Positions 34,146 to 43,139 of a stretch of DNA of 64,000 bases are shown here, piece after piece. Below the pieces are notes generated by a model. The model did no database searches, was not told the origin of the DNA, and worked only from the letters and a program-made list of their open reading frames with translations. The stretch is from contig JAEUMP010000016.1 of the NCBI GenBank assembly GCA_016791445.1, positions 248,001 to 312,000 on the forward strand, in the 5' to 3' direction. The position numbers and the translations under genes are program-made. Source of the stretch: Hyphomonadaceae bacterium (GTDB lineage Bacteria; Pseudomonadota; Alphaproteobacteria; Caulobacterales; Aquidulcibacteraceae). Numbering within the stretch: position 1 is the stretch's first letter; every line of letters begins with the position of its first letter.

Positions 34146-35453
34146 ATGACCGACTTCTCGCCCCGTGAAATCGTCTCCGAACTCGATCGCTACATCGTCG
34201 GCCAGGCCGATGCGAAGCGTGCAGTGGCTATTGCGCTGCGCAATCGCTGGCGTCGCCGCCGTGTGGCGGAAGGATTGCGCGAGGAAGTCACGCCGAAGAA
34301 CATCCTGATGATCGGGCCCACGGGCGTCGGGAAGACGGAGATTTCGCGGCGTCTCGCGAAACTCGCCGGCGCGCCGTTCCTGAAGGTGGAGGCCACCAAG
34401 TTCACGGAGGTGGGTTATGTCGGCCGTGATGTGGATTCCATTGTTCGCGATCTAGTGGAAGCCTCCATCGCGATGACGCGCGAGAAGCGCCGCCGCGAAG
34501 TGCGCGCGCGGGCGGAAGTCGCTGCGGAAGACCGGCTGGTGGTGGCGATGGTGGGCGCAGGCGCGTCGGACGCCACGAAGGACTCGTTCCGCAGGAGACT
34601 CCGGAACGGCGAGATGGAAGCAAGCGAGATCGAGATCGAACTCACCGAGACCGCGCCCGCCGCGATGCTCGAACTGCCGCCCGGCGCGGGCGGGATGGGA
34701 TCAGGCCCCGTCAATCTCGGGGATCTGTTCGGCAAGGCGTTCGGCGCGCGCTCCAAGCGCGTGCGGACAACTGTCGGCGAGGCGCGCGCCCCGCTCATCC
34801 AGGAAGAGAGCGACAAGCTTCTCGACAACGACGCCGTCACCAAGGAAGCCGTCCGCGTGGCGGAGGAAGACGGCATCGTCTTCATCGACGAGATCGACAA
34901 GGTCGCCTCGCGCAGCGAGCGGGGCGGGGCGGATGTCAGCCGCGAAGGCGTGCAGCGCGATCTCCTCCCGCTGATCGAAGGCACCACCGTCGCGACCAAG
35001 CATGGGCCGGTGAAGACCGACCATATCCTCTTCATTGCGTCGGGCGCATTCCACGTCGCCAAGCCCTCGGACCTGTTGCCCGAACTGCAGGGCCGGCTGC
35101 CGATCCGCGTGGAGCTGAAGCCGCTCACGCGGGAAGATTTCCGCCGCATCCTCACCGAGCCGGAAGCAAGCCTCATCAAGCAGTATGTCGCGCTGCTCGG
35201 CGCGGAAGGCGTGACGCTCGTCTTCGACGACGGCGCCATCGACGCCATCGCCGAGCTCGCGGCGGACGTGAATGCCTCGGTCGAGAACATCGGCGCGCGC
35301 CGCCTGATGACGGTCCTCGAACGTGTGCTCGACGACATCAGCTTCACCGCCCCCGATCGCGGCGGCGAGACGGTGACGATCACCGCCGACTTCGTGCGCG
35401 CGCAGGTGGGCGATCTGGCGAAGAACGCGGACTTGAGCCGGTATATTCTTTGA
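34146..35453 (+). CDS. hslU: ATP-dependent protease ATPase subunit HslU (ClpY)
   Basis: HslU is the AAA+ unfoldase that feeds HslV. The 435-residue product begins [18 protein letters not shown]. Walker A is GPTGVGKTE and Walker B is [11 protein letters not shown], followed by the sensor regions ([14 protein letters not shown]). The C-terminus ends in DLSRYIL, the tail that docks into HslV. The full-length I domain is present. Confidence 0.96.
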   Translation: MTDFSPREIVSELDRYIVGQADAKRAVAIALRNRWRRRRVAEGLREEVTPKNILMIGPTGVGKTEISRRLAKLAGAPFLKVEATKFTEVGYVGRDVDSIVRDLVEASIAMTREKRRREVRARAEVAAEDRLVVAMVGAGASDATKDSFRRRLRNGEMEASEIEIELTETAPAAMLELPPGAGGMGSGPVNLGDLFGKAFGARSKRVRTTVGEARAPLIQEESDKLLDNDAVTKEAVRVAEEDGIVFIDEIDKVASRSERGGADVSREGVQRDLLPLIEGTTVATKHGPVKTDHILFIASGAFHVAKPSDLLPELQGRLPIRVELKPLTREDFRRILTEPEASLIKQYVALLGAEGVTLVFDDGAIDAIAELAADVNASVENIGARRLMTVLERVLDDISFTAPDRGGETVTITADFVRAQVGDLAKNADLSRYIL

Positions 35454-35506
35454 AGGTCGCGTGTGGGGCGATGGCGCCGCGCCCGGATCGTTGCTATTCT
35501 CGGTCC

Positions 35507-35810
35507 ATGAGCAGACCGCTTGTCGCATTGATGGAAGAATTGCGCGCGCTGAAGCCTGAGTTGCGTGCGCGCTTTGGCGTGCGCGACGTCTCGGTTTTCG
35601 GGTCATATGCCCGAGGCGACGCGGTTGAGACCTCCGACCTCGATCTGCTTGTTCGCTTCGAGGACGACGCTCGGCCGACCCTTTTTCTCGCTCTCCGACA
35701 TGGACGCTCTGATCGAGGAGCGGCTGGGTGTCACCGTCGATACGGTTCCCGATACCTGCCTCAATCCGCGCATCGAGCCATACATCCGCGCCACGCTCCT
35801 TGAAGTCTGA
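35507..35810 (+). pseudogene. Frameshifted MNT-type nucleotidyltransferase (antitoxin half of a MNT/HEPN pair)
   Basis: The first 60 codons read as a minimal nucleotidyltransferase: VSVFGSYARGDAVETSDLDLLVRFED, with the GSYARGD-x-SDxDL catalytic pattern. At the five-T run 35682-35686 the frame breaks; dropping one T continues as SLSDMDALIEERLGVTVDTVPD, the normal end of this family. The downstream stop (35808-35810) overlaps the HEPN start as TGATG. In the current sequence the +1 frame ends earlier in an unrelated tail. Homopolymer sequencing error is possible. Confidence 0.8.
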
Positions 35811-36169
35811 TGCCACAGCGCGCTGCGAGGCCACGTCTCGAAGACATGCTCGCCTACGCCAGAGAAGCGGTCGATCTCGTCGGCGGTCGCACGGGCGAGG
35901 AATTGGCGGCGGACCGCATGCGCTTTCTCGCCGTGACGCGCGCAGTCGAAATTGTGGGTGAGGCCGCCAGCCAGATTCCGGAAGAGGTGAGGGCGGCTTT
36001 GGCCGCAATGCCGTTTCGCTAGGCCGCAGACATGCGCAATCGGCTAATCCACGGCTATGGCGCGGTAAGCCCGGCCATCGTGGCCGACACCGTGCGCGGC
36101 GATCTTCCGGGGCTGATCGTGCTGCTCGAGGCGGTTCTGGCGGGACGGCTGCCGGATGAGGCGCCGTGA
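35810..36169 (+). pseudogene. HEPN (DUF86) toxin-like gene interrupted by an in-frame TAG
   Basis: The frame starts MPQRAARPRLEDMLAYAREAVDLV and stops at TAG (36020-36022) after 70 residues. In the same frame it continues AADMRNRLIHGYGAVSPAIVADTV to a TGA at 36167-36169. The RNRLIH segment is the RX4H motif of HEPN RNases/toxins and lies after the stop, so the truncated product lacks it. Relatives have PxRQAADMRNRL at this point, so TAG looks like a CAG-to-TAG change. With its MNT partner also broken, the pair is probably dead. Confidence 0.8.
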
Positions 36170-36297
36170 GCATTTTGCGAGGCGCTCGCAAATACGGCCC
36201 ATTGAAAGCCGTTGCCCCGCGCGCGGGGCGGGTTCTAGATTGTGCGCAATAATAATGCGCGCCGGCATCGAGACGCGCTCACCAGAGGGGAAGCGCC

Positions 36298-38082
36298 TTG
36301 AAGGCCACGGACACCAGCAGTCCGGACTATTTCCATAAGGTCGTCGATTGCCAGTACGCCTGTCCGGCGCACACGCCCGTGCCGGAATACATCCGCAAGA
36401 TCGCGGCAGGGCAGTACGCCGACGCCTACATGATCAACTGGAAGTCGAATGTGTTTCCCGGCGTGCTCGGGCGAACCTGCGACAGGCCGTGTGAACCGGC
36501 GTGCCGACGCGGGCGCGTAGAGGAAGAGCCGGTCGCGATCTGTCGCCTCAAGCGCGTGGCGGCGGACAACAAGGGCGACATCACCGCCCGCCTTCCGTCG
36601 ATCGCGCCGCGCAACGGCAAGAAGATCGCGTGCGTGGGGGCGGGGCCCGCATCGATGACGGTGGCGCGCGATCTCGCGCCGCTGGGCTACGAAGTGCATG
36701 TCTATGACGGCGAGGCGAAGGCGGGCGGTTTCATCCGCACGCAGATCCCTCGCTTCCGCCTGCCGGAGGAAGTGATCGACGAGGAGGTGGGCTACATCAC
36801 GGCGCTCGGGCCGGTGATGCGGCTCGGCGAAAGGGTGGACAGCCTCAAGGGGCTGCTCGCCAAGGACTACGACGCGATCTTCGTCGGTTGCGGCGCGCCG
36901 CGCGGGCGCGATCTCGACATTCCCGGTCGCCAGGAGGGCGCGGGCAACATCCATATCGGAATCGACTGGCTTTCGAACGTCTCGTTCGGCCACATCACCA
37001 GGATCGGCAAGCGCGTCATCGTTCTCGGCGGCGGCAACACCGCGATGGACTGCTGCCGCACGGCGCGCCGCCTCGGCGGGCAGGATGTGAAGGTCGTCGT
37101 GCGTTCGGGCTTCGACGAGATGAAGGCGTCTCCCTGGGAGAAGGAGGACGCGATGCACGAAGACATCCCGATCCTCAATTTCCTCGTGCCGAAGGAATTC
37201 CTGCACAAGAACGGCAAGCTCACGGGCGTCGTTTTCGAGAAGGTCGCGCCGAAATACGACGACAAGGGCCGGCGCAGCCTCGTCCCGACGGGCGAGCCTG
37301 ACCAGCACATCGCCTGCGACGACGTCCTCGTCGCGGTGGGGCAGGAGAATGCGTTCCCGTGGATCGAACGCGATGCGGGCCTCGACTTCGACAAGTGGGA
37401 CATGCCGGTCGTCTCGGAAAAGACGATGCAGTCGACGAACCCGAAGGTCTTCTTCGGCGGCGACGCAGCGTTCGGACCGAAGAACATCATCTGGGCGGTG
37501 GCGCATGGCCACGAAGCCGCCGTCTCCATCGAGAAGTTTCTCAGCGGTCTCGACGTCGAGGATCGCCCCCCGCCGGATGTCGACATCGACAGCCAGAAAA
37601 TGGGCATCCACGAGTGGAGTTATGACAACAACATCGCCAACGACCTCCGCTACAAGGTGCCGTTGCAGGACAAGTCGATCGCGCTGAAGAGCGTGAAGAC
37701 GGAGGTGGAGCTCGGTTTCGATTCCGAACTCGGCTTCAAGGAGGCGCAACGCTGCCTCAACTGCGACGTGCAGACGGTGTTCAACGCGCCCGCATGCATC
37801 GAGTGCGATGCCTGCGTCGATATCTGTCCGACGGACTGCATCACCTTCACGGAAAACGGGGAGGAGTCGGATCTGCGCCAGCGGCTCAAGGCGCCGGCGC
37901 TCAACCTGTCGCAGGACATCTATGTGTCCGACACGCTCCCGACGGGGCGGATCATGGCCAAGGATGAGGACGTCTGCCTGCACTGCGGCCTGTGCGCCGA
38001 GCGCTGCCCGACGGGCGCATGGGACATGCAGAAGACGATCATCAACATCACGCACGCAGGATCGACATGCCGGAGCCGCTGA
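36298..38082 (+). CDS. FAD/NAD(P) oxidoreductase with two C-terminal [4Fe-4S] domains, partner of a 2-oxoacid oxidoreductase
   Basis: The 594-residue protein starts from a TTG preceded by AGGGGAAGCGCC. The N-terminal part is a GltD/dihydropyrimidine-dehydrogenase-like cysteine domain (DCQYACPAHTPVPEYIR, GRTCDRPCEPACRRG). It is followed by FAD (CVGAGPASM) and NAD(P) (VIVLGGGNTAMDCC) folds. The C-terminus has two ferredoxin motifs, CIECDACVDICP and CLHCGLCAERCP. It overlaps the next gene by 16 bases. This suggests a dedicated electron-transfer subunit linking the 2-oxoacid enzyme to NAD(P)H; the direction is not known. Confidence 0.88.
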   Translation: MKATDTSSPDYFHKVVDCQYACPAHTPVPEYIRKIAAGQYADAYMINWKSNVFPGVLGRTCDRPCEPACRRGRVEEEPVAICRLKRVAADNKGDITARLPSIAPRNGKKIACVGAGPASMTVARDLAPLGYEVHVYDGEAKAGGFIRTQIPRFRLPEEVIDEEVGYITALGPVMRLGERVDSLKGLLAKDYDAIFVGCGAPRGRDLDIPGRQEGAGNIHIGIDWLSNVSFGHITRIGKRVIVLGGGNTAMDCCRTARRLGGQDVKVVVRSGFDEMKASPWEKEDAMHEDIPILNFLVPKEFLHKNGKLTGVVFEKVAPKYDDKGRRSLVPTGEPDQHIACDDVLVAVGQENAFPWIERDAGLDFDKWDMPVVSEKTMQSTNPKVFFGGDAAFGPKNIIWAVAHGHEAAVSIEKFLSGLDVEDRPPPDVDIDSQKMGIHEWSYDNNIANDLRYKVPLQDKSIALKSVKTEVELGFDSELGFKEAQRCLNCDVQTVFNAPACIECDACVDICPTDCITFTENGEESDLRQRLKAPALNLSQDIYVSDTLPTGRIMAKDEDVCLHCGLCAERCPTGAWDMQKTIINITHAGSTCRSR

Positions 38083-39896
38083 GCGCCATCAACGACTTCG
38101 TCGTCAAGTTCGCCAATGTGAACGGATCGGGCTCGGCGAGCGCGAACGGGCTGTTTGCGAAGGCGATCATCCGCATGGGCGTGCCGGTGTCGGCGCGCAA
38201 CATCTTCCCGTCGAACATCCAGGGCCTGCCGACGTGGTACGAAGTGCGCGTCACGGAGGCCGGGCATCTCGGGCGGCGCGGCGGCGTGGACATTGCGGTT
38301 GCGCTCAATCCGCAGACCTGGGACGACGATGTCGCCGAGATCGTGCCGGGCGGCTATCTCTTCTACGACAATACGCGCCCGATGCCGGCGTCGAAATTCC
38401 GTGACGACATCACCGTCATCGGCGTGCCGCTGACGACGATCTGCAACGAAGCCTACAAGATCCCGCGCGAACGCCAGCTGTTCAAGAACATCGCCTATGT
38501 CGGCGCACTGTCCTGGCTCATCGGCATCGACACTGACGTTGTCGAAAAGCTGCTCGCGGAGGAGTTCGCGTCCAAGGCCAAGCTGATCGGCGCCAACATC
38601 CAGGCGTTCAATCTCGGCCGCAACTGGGCGAAGGAAAACCTCAAGCCCATCGGCCTGCAGCTGCGCCACGCGGACGCCGTGGGCGATCGTATCTTCGTGG
38701 AAGGCAACAACGCCGCAGCCCTCGGCGCGGTCTATGGCGGCGCCACGGTCTGCGCCTGGTATCCGATCACGCCGTCCACCTCGCTCGCCGAAGGCTTCAT
38801 GGCGCACTGCGAGGCGCTGCGCACGAACGAGGATGGATCCAAGCGCTATGCCATCGTGCAGGCGGAGGACGAGATCGCCTCCATCGGCATCGTGGTCGGG
38901 GCAGGGTGGAACGGCGCGCGCGCCTTCACCTGCACGTCAGGCCCCGGCATCTCGCTGATGAACGAGTTCATCGGGCTGTCCTACTTCGCGGAAATCCCGG
39001 CGGTGATCTTCGACGTGCAGCGCGGCGGGCCGTCCACGGGCATGCCCACGCGCACGCAGCAGTCCGATCTCCTTCTCGCCGCCTACGCATCGCACGGCGA
39101 CACCAAGCACATCATGCTCCTGCCGGCCGATCCCGGCGAGTGCTTCGAGATGGGCGCGACGGCGTTCGACCTCGCGGACCGCTTCCAGACCACCGTCTTC
39201 GTCATGCTCGATCTCGATATCGGCATGCAGGAATGGCTCGTCGAGCCGTTCAAATGGGACGACGCGCGCGAGATCGACCGCGGCAAGGTGATGACCTTCG
39301 AGGACCTCGAAGCCGGCAAGGATTTCGGCCGGTACATGGATGTGGACCACGACGGCGTGCCGTACCGCACCTATCCCGGCACGCACCCCACGCGCGGCGC
39401 CTACTTCACGCGCGGCACCTCGCGCAACCGCGCGGCGGGCTATTCGGAGAAGGGCGTCGACTACCAGTACAACATGGAGCGCCTGCTCGCGAAGTTCGCG
39501 ACGGCCGCGCGCGCCGTGCCGGCGCCTGTGACCCGGGCGGCAAAGAAGAAGACGAAGGCCGGCGTCATCTATTTCGGCTCGACAACGCCCGCCATGCACG
39601 AGGCGCTGGAGGCGCTCGAAGCGCAGGGACACCATGTCGACGCCATGCGCGTGCGCGCCTTTCCGTTCCCGCAGGAGGTCTATGACTTCATCCACGCGCA
39701 CGAGGAGGTGTTCGTCGTCGAACAGAACCGCGATGCGCAACTGCGCACGCTCATCGTCACAGAAGGCGGCATCAACCCTGCGGTGCTGACGCCGATCCTG
39801 CACTATGACGGCGCGCCGATCACGGCGCGCTTCCTCATCGATTCCATCGGTTCGCGCATGAGCGCGGCCAATGCGATCCGGGAGATCGCCGAATGA
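38067..39896 (+). CDS. 2-oxoacid:acceptor oxidoreductase, alpha subunit (KorA/PorA-like)
   Basis: The 609-residue protein fuses the gamma-type domain (ANVNGSGSASANGLFAKAIIRMG ... SNIQGLPTWYEVRV) to the alpha domain (AVYGGATVCAWYPITPSTSLAE). The pyrimidine-binding TPP half of this enzyme family is recognisable (QAEDEIASIGIVVGAGWNGARAFTCTSGPG). It is likely a 2-oxoglutarate- or related 2-oxoacid:ferredoxin oxidoreductase. The ATG at 38067 starts inside the previous gene; the 3' end overlaps the beta subunit by ATGA. Confidence 0.88.
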   Translation: MPEPLSAINDFVVKFANVNGSGSASANGLFAKAIIRMGVPVSARNIFPSNIQGLPTWYEVRVTEAGHLGRRGGVDIAVALNPQTWDDDVAEIVPGGYLFYDNTRPMPASKFRDDITVIGVPLTTICNEAYKIPRERQLFKNIAYVGALSWLIGIDTDVVEKLLAEEFASKAKLIGANIQAFNLGRNWAKENLKPIGLQLRHADAVGDRIFVEGNNAAALGAVYGGATVCAWYPITPSTSLAEGFMAHCEALRTNEDGSKRYAIVQAEDEIASIGIVVGAGWNGARAFTCTSGPGISLMNEFIGLSYFAEIPAVIFDVQRGGPSTGMPTRTQQSDLLLAAYASHGDTKHIMLLPADPGECFEMGATAFDLADRFQTTVFVMLDLDIGMQEWLVEPFKWDDAREIDRGKVMTFEDLEAGKDFGRYMDVDHDGVPYRTYPGTHPTRGAYFTRGTSRNRAAGYSEKGVDYQYNMERLLAKFATAARAVPAPVTRAAKKKTKAGVIYFGSTTPAMHEALEALEAQGHHVDAMRVRAFPFPQEVYDFIHAHEEVFVVEQNRDAQLRTLIVTEGGINPAVLTPILHYDGAPITARFLIDSIGSRMSAANAIREIAE

Positions 39897-40948
39897 CCTA
39901 CATCTTGAAGCCGAAACTGCATCACCCCGAATTGCCGACCAACGCGCTCGGCCTTACGCGCCGCGACTATGAGGGGCGGATATCGACGCTGTGCGCCGGC
40001 TGCGGCCATGACTCCATCAGCGCCGCGATCGTTCAGGCCTGCTTCGAACTCGACATCGCCCCGCATCGCCTGGCGAAGATGTCGGGCATCGGGTGTTCAT
40101 CGAAGACGCCGGACTACTTCCTGGGGCAATCGCACGGCTTCAACTCCGTACACGGGCGCATGCCGTCCGTGCTCACGGGCGCCAATCTCGCCAATCGTGA
40201 TCTCATCTATCTGGGCGTCTCGGGGGACGGGGACTCGGCCTCTATCGGTCTCGGCCAGTTCGCCCATTCCATCCGGCGCGGCGTCAACATGTGCTACATC
40301 GTCGAGAACAATGGTGTGTACGGCCTGACGAAAGGGCAGTTCTCCGCCACGTCGGACAAGGGGTCGAAATCGAAGCGCGGGGTGGAGAACACCGAGAGCG
40401 GCATCGATCTCGTTGCGCTCGCACTGCAGCTCGGCGCCACCTATGTCGGACGCAGTTTCTCGGGGGACAAGGCGCAGCTCGTGCCGCTCATAAAGGGCGC
40501 GCTTTCGCATCATGGCCCGGCGGTGCTCGACATCGTCAGCCCGTGCGTCGCGTTCAACAATCACGCCGGCTCGACGAAGAGCTTCGACTATGTCCGCGCC
40601 CACAACGAGGCCGTGAACCGGCTCGACGTCATCCTCGGCCGGACGCCGATCACCGCCGATTATGAGCCAGGGACGGTGACCGAAGTAACGCAGCACGACG
40701 GCTCGAAGCTGCGCCTGCGCAAGCTGGACGACGGCTACGACGCAACCGATCTCGTCGGCGCCATGCACTATCTGCAGATGCATCACGCCAAAGGCGAGGT
40801 CGTGACCGGGCTGCTCTACGTCGATCCCGACGCGACCGATCTGCACGATCGCCTCGGCACGACCGACGTGGCGCTGAACAGGCTCGGCACGCGGGAGCTC
40901 TCCCCCGGCGCCGCTGCACTCGCGAAGATCAATGCGGGACTGCGCTGA
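39893..40948 (+). CDS. 2-oxoacid:acceptor oxidoreductase, beta subunit (KorB/PorB-like)
   Basis: The 351-residue protein is the TPP-binding partner: STLCAGCGHDSI, KMSGIGCSSKTPDYFL, and the TPP/metal motif SGDGDSASIGLGQFAHSIRRGVNMCYIVENN. It is paired with the alpha subunit through an ATGA overlap. Substrate choice (2-oxoglutarate, branched-chain or aryl 2-oxoacid) cannot be told from sequence alone; 2-oxoglutarate is the default for this KorAB-like pair. Confidence 0.88.
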   Translation: MTYILKPKLHHPELPTNALGLTRRDYEGRISTLCAGCGHDSISAAIVQACFELDIAPHRLAKMSGIGCSSKTPDYFLGQSHGFNSVHGRMPSVLTGANLANRDLIYLGVSGDGDSASIGLGQFAHSIRRGVNMCYIVENNGVYGLTKGQFSATSDKGSKSKRGVENTESGIDLVALALQLGATYVGRSFSGDKAQLVPLIKGALSHHGPAVLDIVSPCVAFNNHAGSTKSFDYVRAHNEAVNRLDVILGRTPITADYEPGTVTEVTQHDGSKLRLRKLDDGYDATDLVGAMHYLQMHHAKGEVVTGLLYVDPDATDLHDRLGTTDVALNRLGTRELSPGAAALAKINAGLR

Positions 40949-40991
40949 CTCTACTCCCGCGCCAAATGTGACCAGTAGGGCGGGATAGGGG

Positions 40992-41020
40992 TTGACGTGT
41001 TCTGTTTTTGTTCCTAAACC
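40992..41020 (+). promoter_or_regulatory. Candidate housekeeping promoter
   Basis: TTGACG, a 17-base spacer, and TAAACC (three of six bases of the -10). Initiation would be near 41027, leaving about 355 bases before the next start codon. Confidence 0.4.
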
Positions 41021-41242
41021 CAGGACATCACTTCCGCAGGGAGGGCAGTCGGTACCCTGTTCTGTCGGCGCGGACGTGGTGTGATCGAGCGTGGGACGCT
41101 CGCGCGCCGGCTGCACGCTTGATGCCGGGAACGCGTGAGGGATCCGGGGCTCCGTGTCGAACAGCACGGACCTGCACGCCGTCGGGAAACTGGTCAGGGG
41201 TGTGAAAGACCGCCCTATTCCAGCCCGGTGGAAAACGATCAC

Positions 41243-41309
41243 GGGGACGCGGACGCAGTTCGCATCTTCTTCTCTCAAACCGGTTTTCGCGGATTTCGTC
41301 CGCGTCCCC
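41243..41309. repeat. 13-bp inverted repeat with a competing internal hairpin
   Basis: The arms at 41243-41255 (GGGGACGCGGACG) and 41297-41309 are exact reverse complements, 41 bases apart. A second hairpin (CGCGGA-TTTCG-TCCGCG, 41288-41304) shares the right arm, so the two folds exclude each other, as in an attenuator. It also resembles GC-rich dispersed repeats. Confidence 0.5.
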
Positions 41310-41384
41310 AGCCCTCCCGTTTGTGCCCGCAGCGCGAAAGCGCGTGCGAATGCGCACGCACGCCCTCATTCAAGGAAGCACGAC

Positions 41385-41657
41385 ATGGCGTTCGCCTCTC
41401 ACCACGAATTCTTCCGCGCGATGAAAGCCGCCGACAAGGCGCGCCGCCGCGGCGATCACAAGGACTGCACGCACTGGCTGAAGATCGCCAACGCGCATCT
41501 CTCCCTCGCCGAGCGCATGGCGAAACTCGAAATGATCGACCAGAAGGCCAGTCATCTCGAAGCGTCGCAGCAAATCCTCCTCGAGGATATCGAGGATATG
41601 CGACGCGTGAACGCGCTGAAGCGCGTCGTCGATGATACGCCGATGACGCCGGACTAA
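41385..41657 (+). CDS. Small helical hypothetical protein
   Basis: The 90-residue, charged, helical protein starts MAFASHHEFFRAMKAADKARRRGDH. AAGGA lies 9 bases before the ATG. It has no membrane segment and no catalytic motif, and no family was recognised. Its TAA overlaps the TAG of the convergent kinase gene at 41654-41657. Confidence 0.65.
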   Translation: MAFASHHEFFRAMKAADKARRRGDHKDCTHWLKIANAHLSLAERMAKLEMIDQKASHLEASQQILLEDIEDMRRVNALKRVVDDTPMTPD

Positions 41658-42637
41658 ATCCGAGCCAGCTCTTTCAGGCTCGTCTCCGGACGCGGGCCCA
41701 TGTGCGAGATGACTTCAGCCGCCGCAACAGAGCCGAGGCGGCCGCATTCCGGAAGTTCGCGGCCCGTGGCGTAGCCGAAGAGGAAGCCTGCCGCGTACTG
41801 GTCGCCCGCGCCGGTGGTGTCGATCACCTTCGCCACCGGCTCCGCCTTCACGACATGGGTCTCGGACCCGGCGGCGATCACCGATCCCTTTTCCGAGCGC
41901 GTCACCGCCACGATCGGGCAAACTTCGCGCGCGGCTGCGAGTGCGGTTTCGAAGTCGTGCGTCTGATAGAGCGCGATGATCTCCAGTTCGTTGGCGAACA
42001 GGATGTCGATATGGTGCTCGACGAGATGGCGGAAGCTCTCGCGGTGGCGTTCCACGCAGAAGATGTCCGACAGCGTCACCGACACCTTGCGGCCGGCGGC
42101 CTTGGCGATTTCGGAGGCATGGACGAACGCGGCCTTCGCCTCGTCGCGGTCGAACAGATAGCCCTCGAGGAACAGCACCGTCGCGCTCTCGATCAGCGGC
42201 TTGTCCACGTCCTTGGCGTCGAGCAGCGTGGACGCGCCGAGGAAGGTGTTCATCGAACGCTGCCCGTCCGGCGTCACGGCGATCAGGCTGCGCGCGGTGG
42301 CGGGCTGGCCGGGGCGGGGGGGCGTGTCGAAGCGGACCCCCTCTGCACGGAAGGCGGCGGTGAAGTCGCGGCCGAGCTGATCGTCGGCCACCTTGCCCAT
42401 GTAGCCGGCGCGCCCGCCGAAGCTCGCGACGCCTGTCATCGAATTCGCCGCCGAACCGCCGGGCGCGATCACCTTGTTCGGGAAGAGTTCCGTCAGCTCG
42501 ATGGCGCGCGGCTCCTCGATCAGCGTCATCGACGCCGGCACGAGCCCGTTGGCGTCGATGAAGGCGTAGTCCACCTGCGCGAGGACATCGACGATGGCGT
42601 TCCCGACGGCGACGACGTCGTAGGCGGCTTGAGACAT
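41654..42637 (-). CDS. PfkB-family kinase, adenosine kinase type
   Basis: The 327-residue protein has the PfkB fold: the N-terminal YDVVAVGNAIVDVLAQVDYAFI, PGGSAANSMTGVASFGGRAGYMGKV and the C-terminal anion-hole motif DTTGAGDQYAAGFLFG with the catalytic Asp. The closest class is adenosine kinase/ribokinase-like enzymes of alphaproteobacteria. The ATG at 42637 marks the usual N-terminus; the open frame continues upstream for 250 codons without conserved features. Confidence 0.88.
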   Translation of the reverse strand: MSQAAYDVVAVGNAIVDVLAQVDYAFIDANGLVPASMTLIEEPRAIELTELFPNKVIAPGGSAANSMTGVASFGGRAGYMGKVADDQLGRDFTAAFRAEGVRFDTPPRPGQPATARSLIAVTPDGQRSMNTFLGASTLLDAKDVDKPLIESATVLFLEGYLFDRDEAKAAFVHASEIAKAAGRKVSVTLSDIFCVERHRESFRHLVEHHIDILFANELEIIALYQTHDFETALAAAREVCPIVAVTRSEKGSVIAAGSETHVVKAEPVAKVIDTTGAGDQYAAGFLFGYATGRELPECGRLGSVAAAEVISHMGPRPETSLKELARI

Positions 42638-42743
42638 GGAGGCTCCGAAAAACCCGGGCGTGAAAGACCGCGCCTTCTGGCCCGCGTTGCGTCGCCGCGC
42701 AAGCGATTGCGCCAGCCTTCGGGCGTGGGCATGGTCCGTGACC

Positions 42744-43139
42744 ATGCGTCCGATCCTTGCGCCCATGGCGGCTCTCATGCTGCTCGCCGCCTGCGCCTCA
42801 TCCAATCCGGCCCCGATCTCGACGGGGGCGTCCGCCCGGGCGCCGGCCCGCACGACGACCGCGCCGCGTCTGGACGCCGCCAACGCGCTCGCGCGCGCAG
42901 GCGCAGCCGATGCGATCACGACAGCCCAGGCCCGCGCGCTTTTCGGCGAGCCGGACGTGGAGCGCCGTGACGGGATCGGCGCGCTGATGGTCTGGACGAC
43001 GCCGGGATGCGCGCTCGCGCTGGGGTTCGCGCATGATCGTCTGACCACCGTCGAGCCCGGTCCGCGTCGCACCGGCGATCGTGCGCCGGGATTGACGGAG
43101 TGCCTGGCGGAGATGCGCGCCCGCAGCGCGCAGTCATGA
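42744..43139 (+). CDS. Small lipoprotein
   Basis: The 131-residue protein has a lipoprotein signal with lipobox LLAAC, then a Pro/Ala-rich spacer. The C-terminal domain (ALFGEPDVERRDGIGALMVWTTPGCALALGF) resembles small SmpA/OmlA-like outer-membrane proteins, but no family is certain. The start ATG at 42744 is the one that gives the signal peptide. Its stop overlaps the next gene by ATGA, so the two are probably co-transcribed. Confidence 0.75.
   Translation: MRPILAPMAALMLLAACASSNPAPISTGASARAPARTTTAPRLDAANALARAGAADAITTAQARALFGEPDVERRDGIGALMVWTTPGCALALGFAHDRLTTVEPGPRRTGDRAPGLTECLAEMRARSAQS

Larger units (their letters stand above)
40949..41384. other. 436-bp gene-free interval with a candidate promoter and structured leader
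   Basis: No convincing gene is present; an in-frame extension of the next gene across it is low in coding character. It holds a good sigma70-like promoter at 40992 and the alternative hairpins at 41243-41309. Two small stems close to the next gene, one a GCGC-GAAA-GCGC tetraloop near 41331, complete it. It may be an untranslated leader or a small-RNA gene. Confidence 0.5.

Noticed and set aside
41154-41384. N-terminal extension of the 90-residue protein by 77 residues
   Set aside because: The extension crosses the inverted repeats and reads as low-complexity (KTITGTRTQFASSS), typical of translated repeat DNA. The ATG at 41385 has its own ribosome site.
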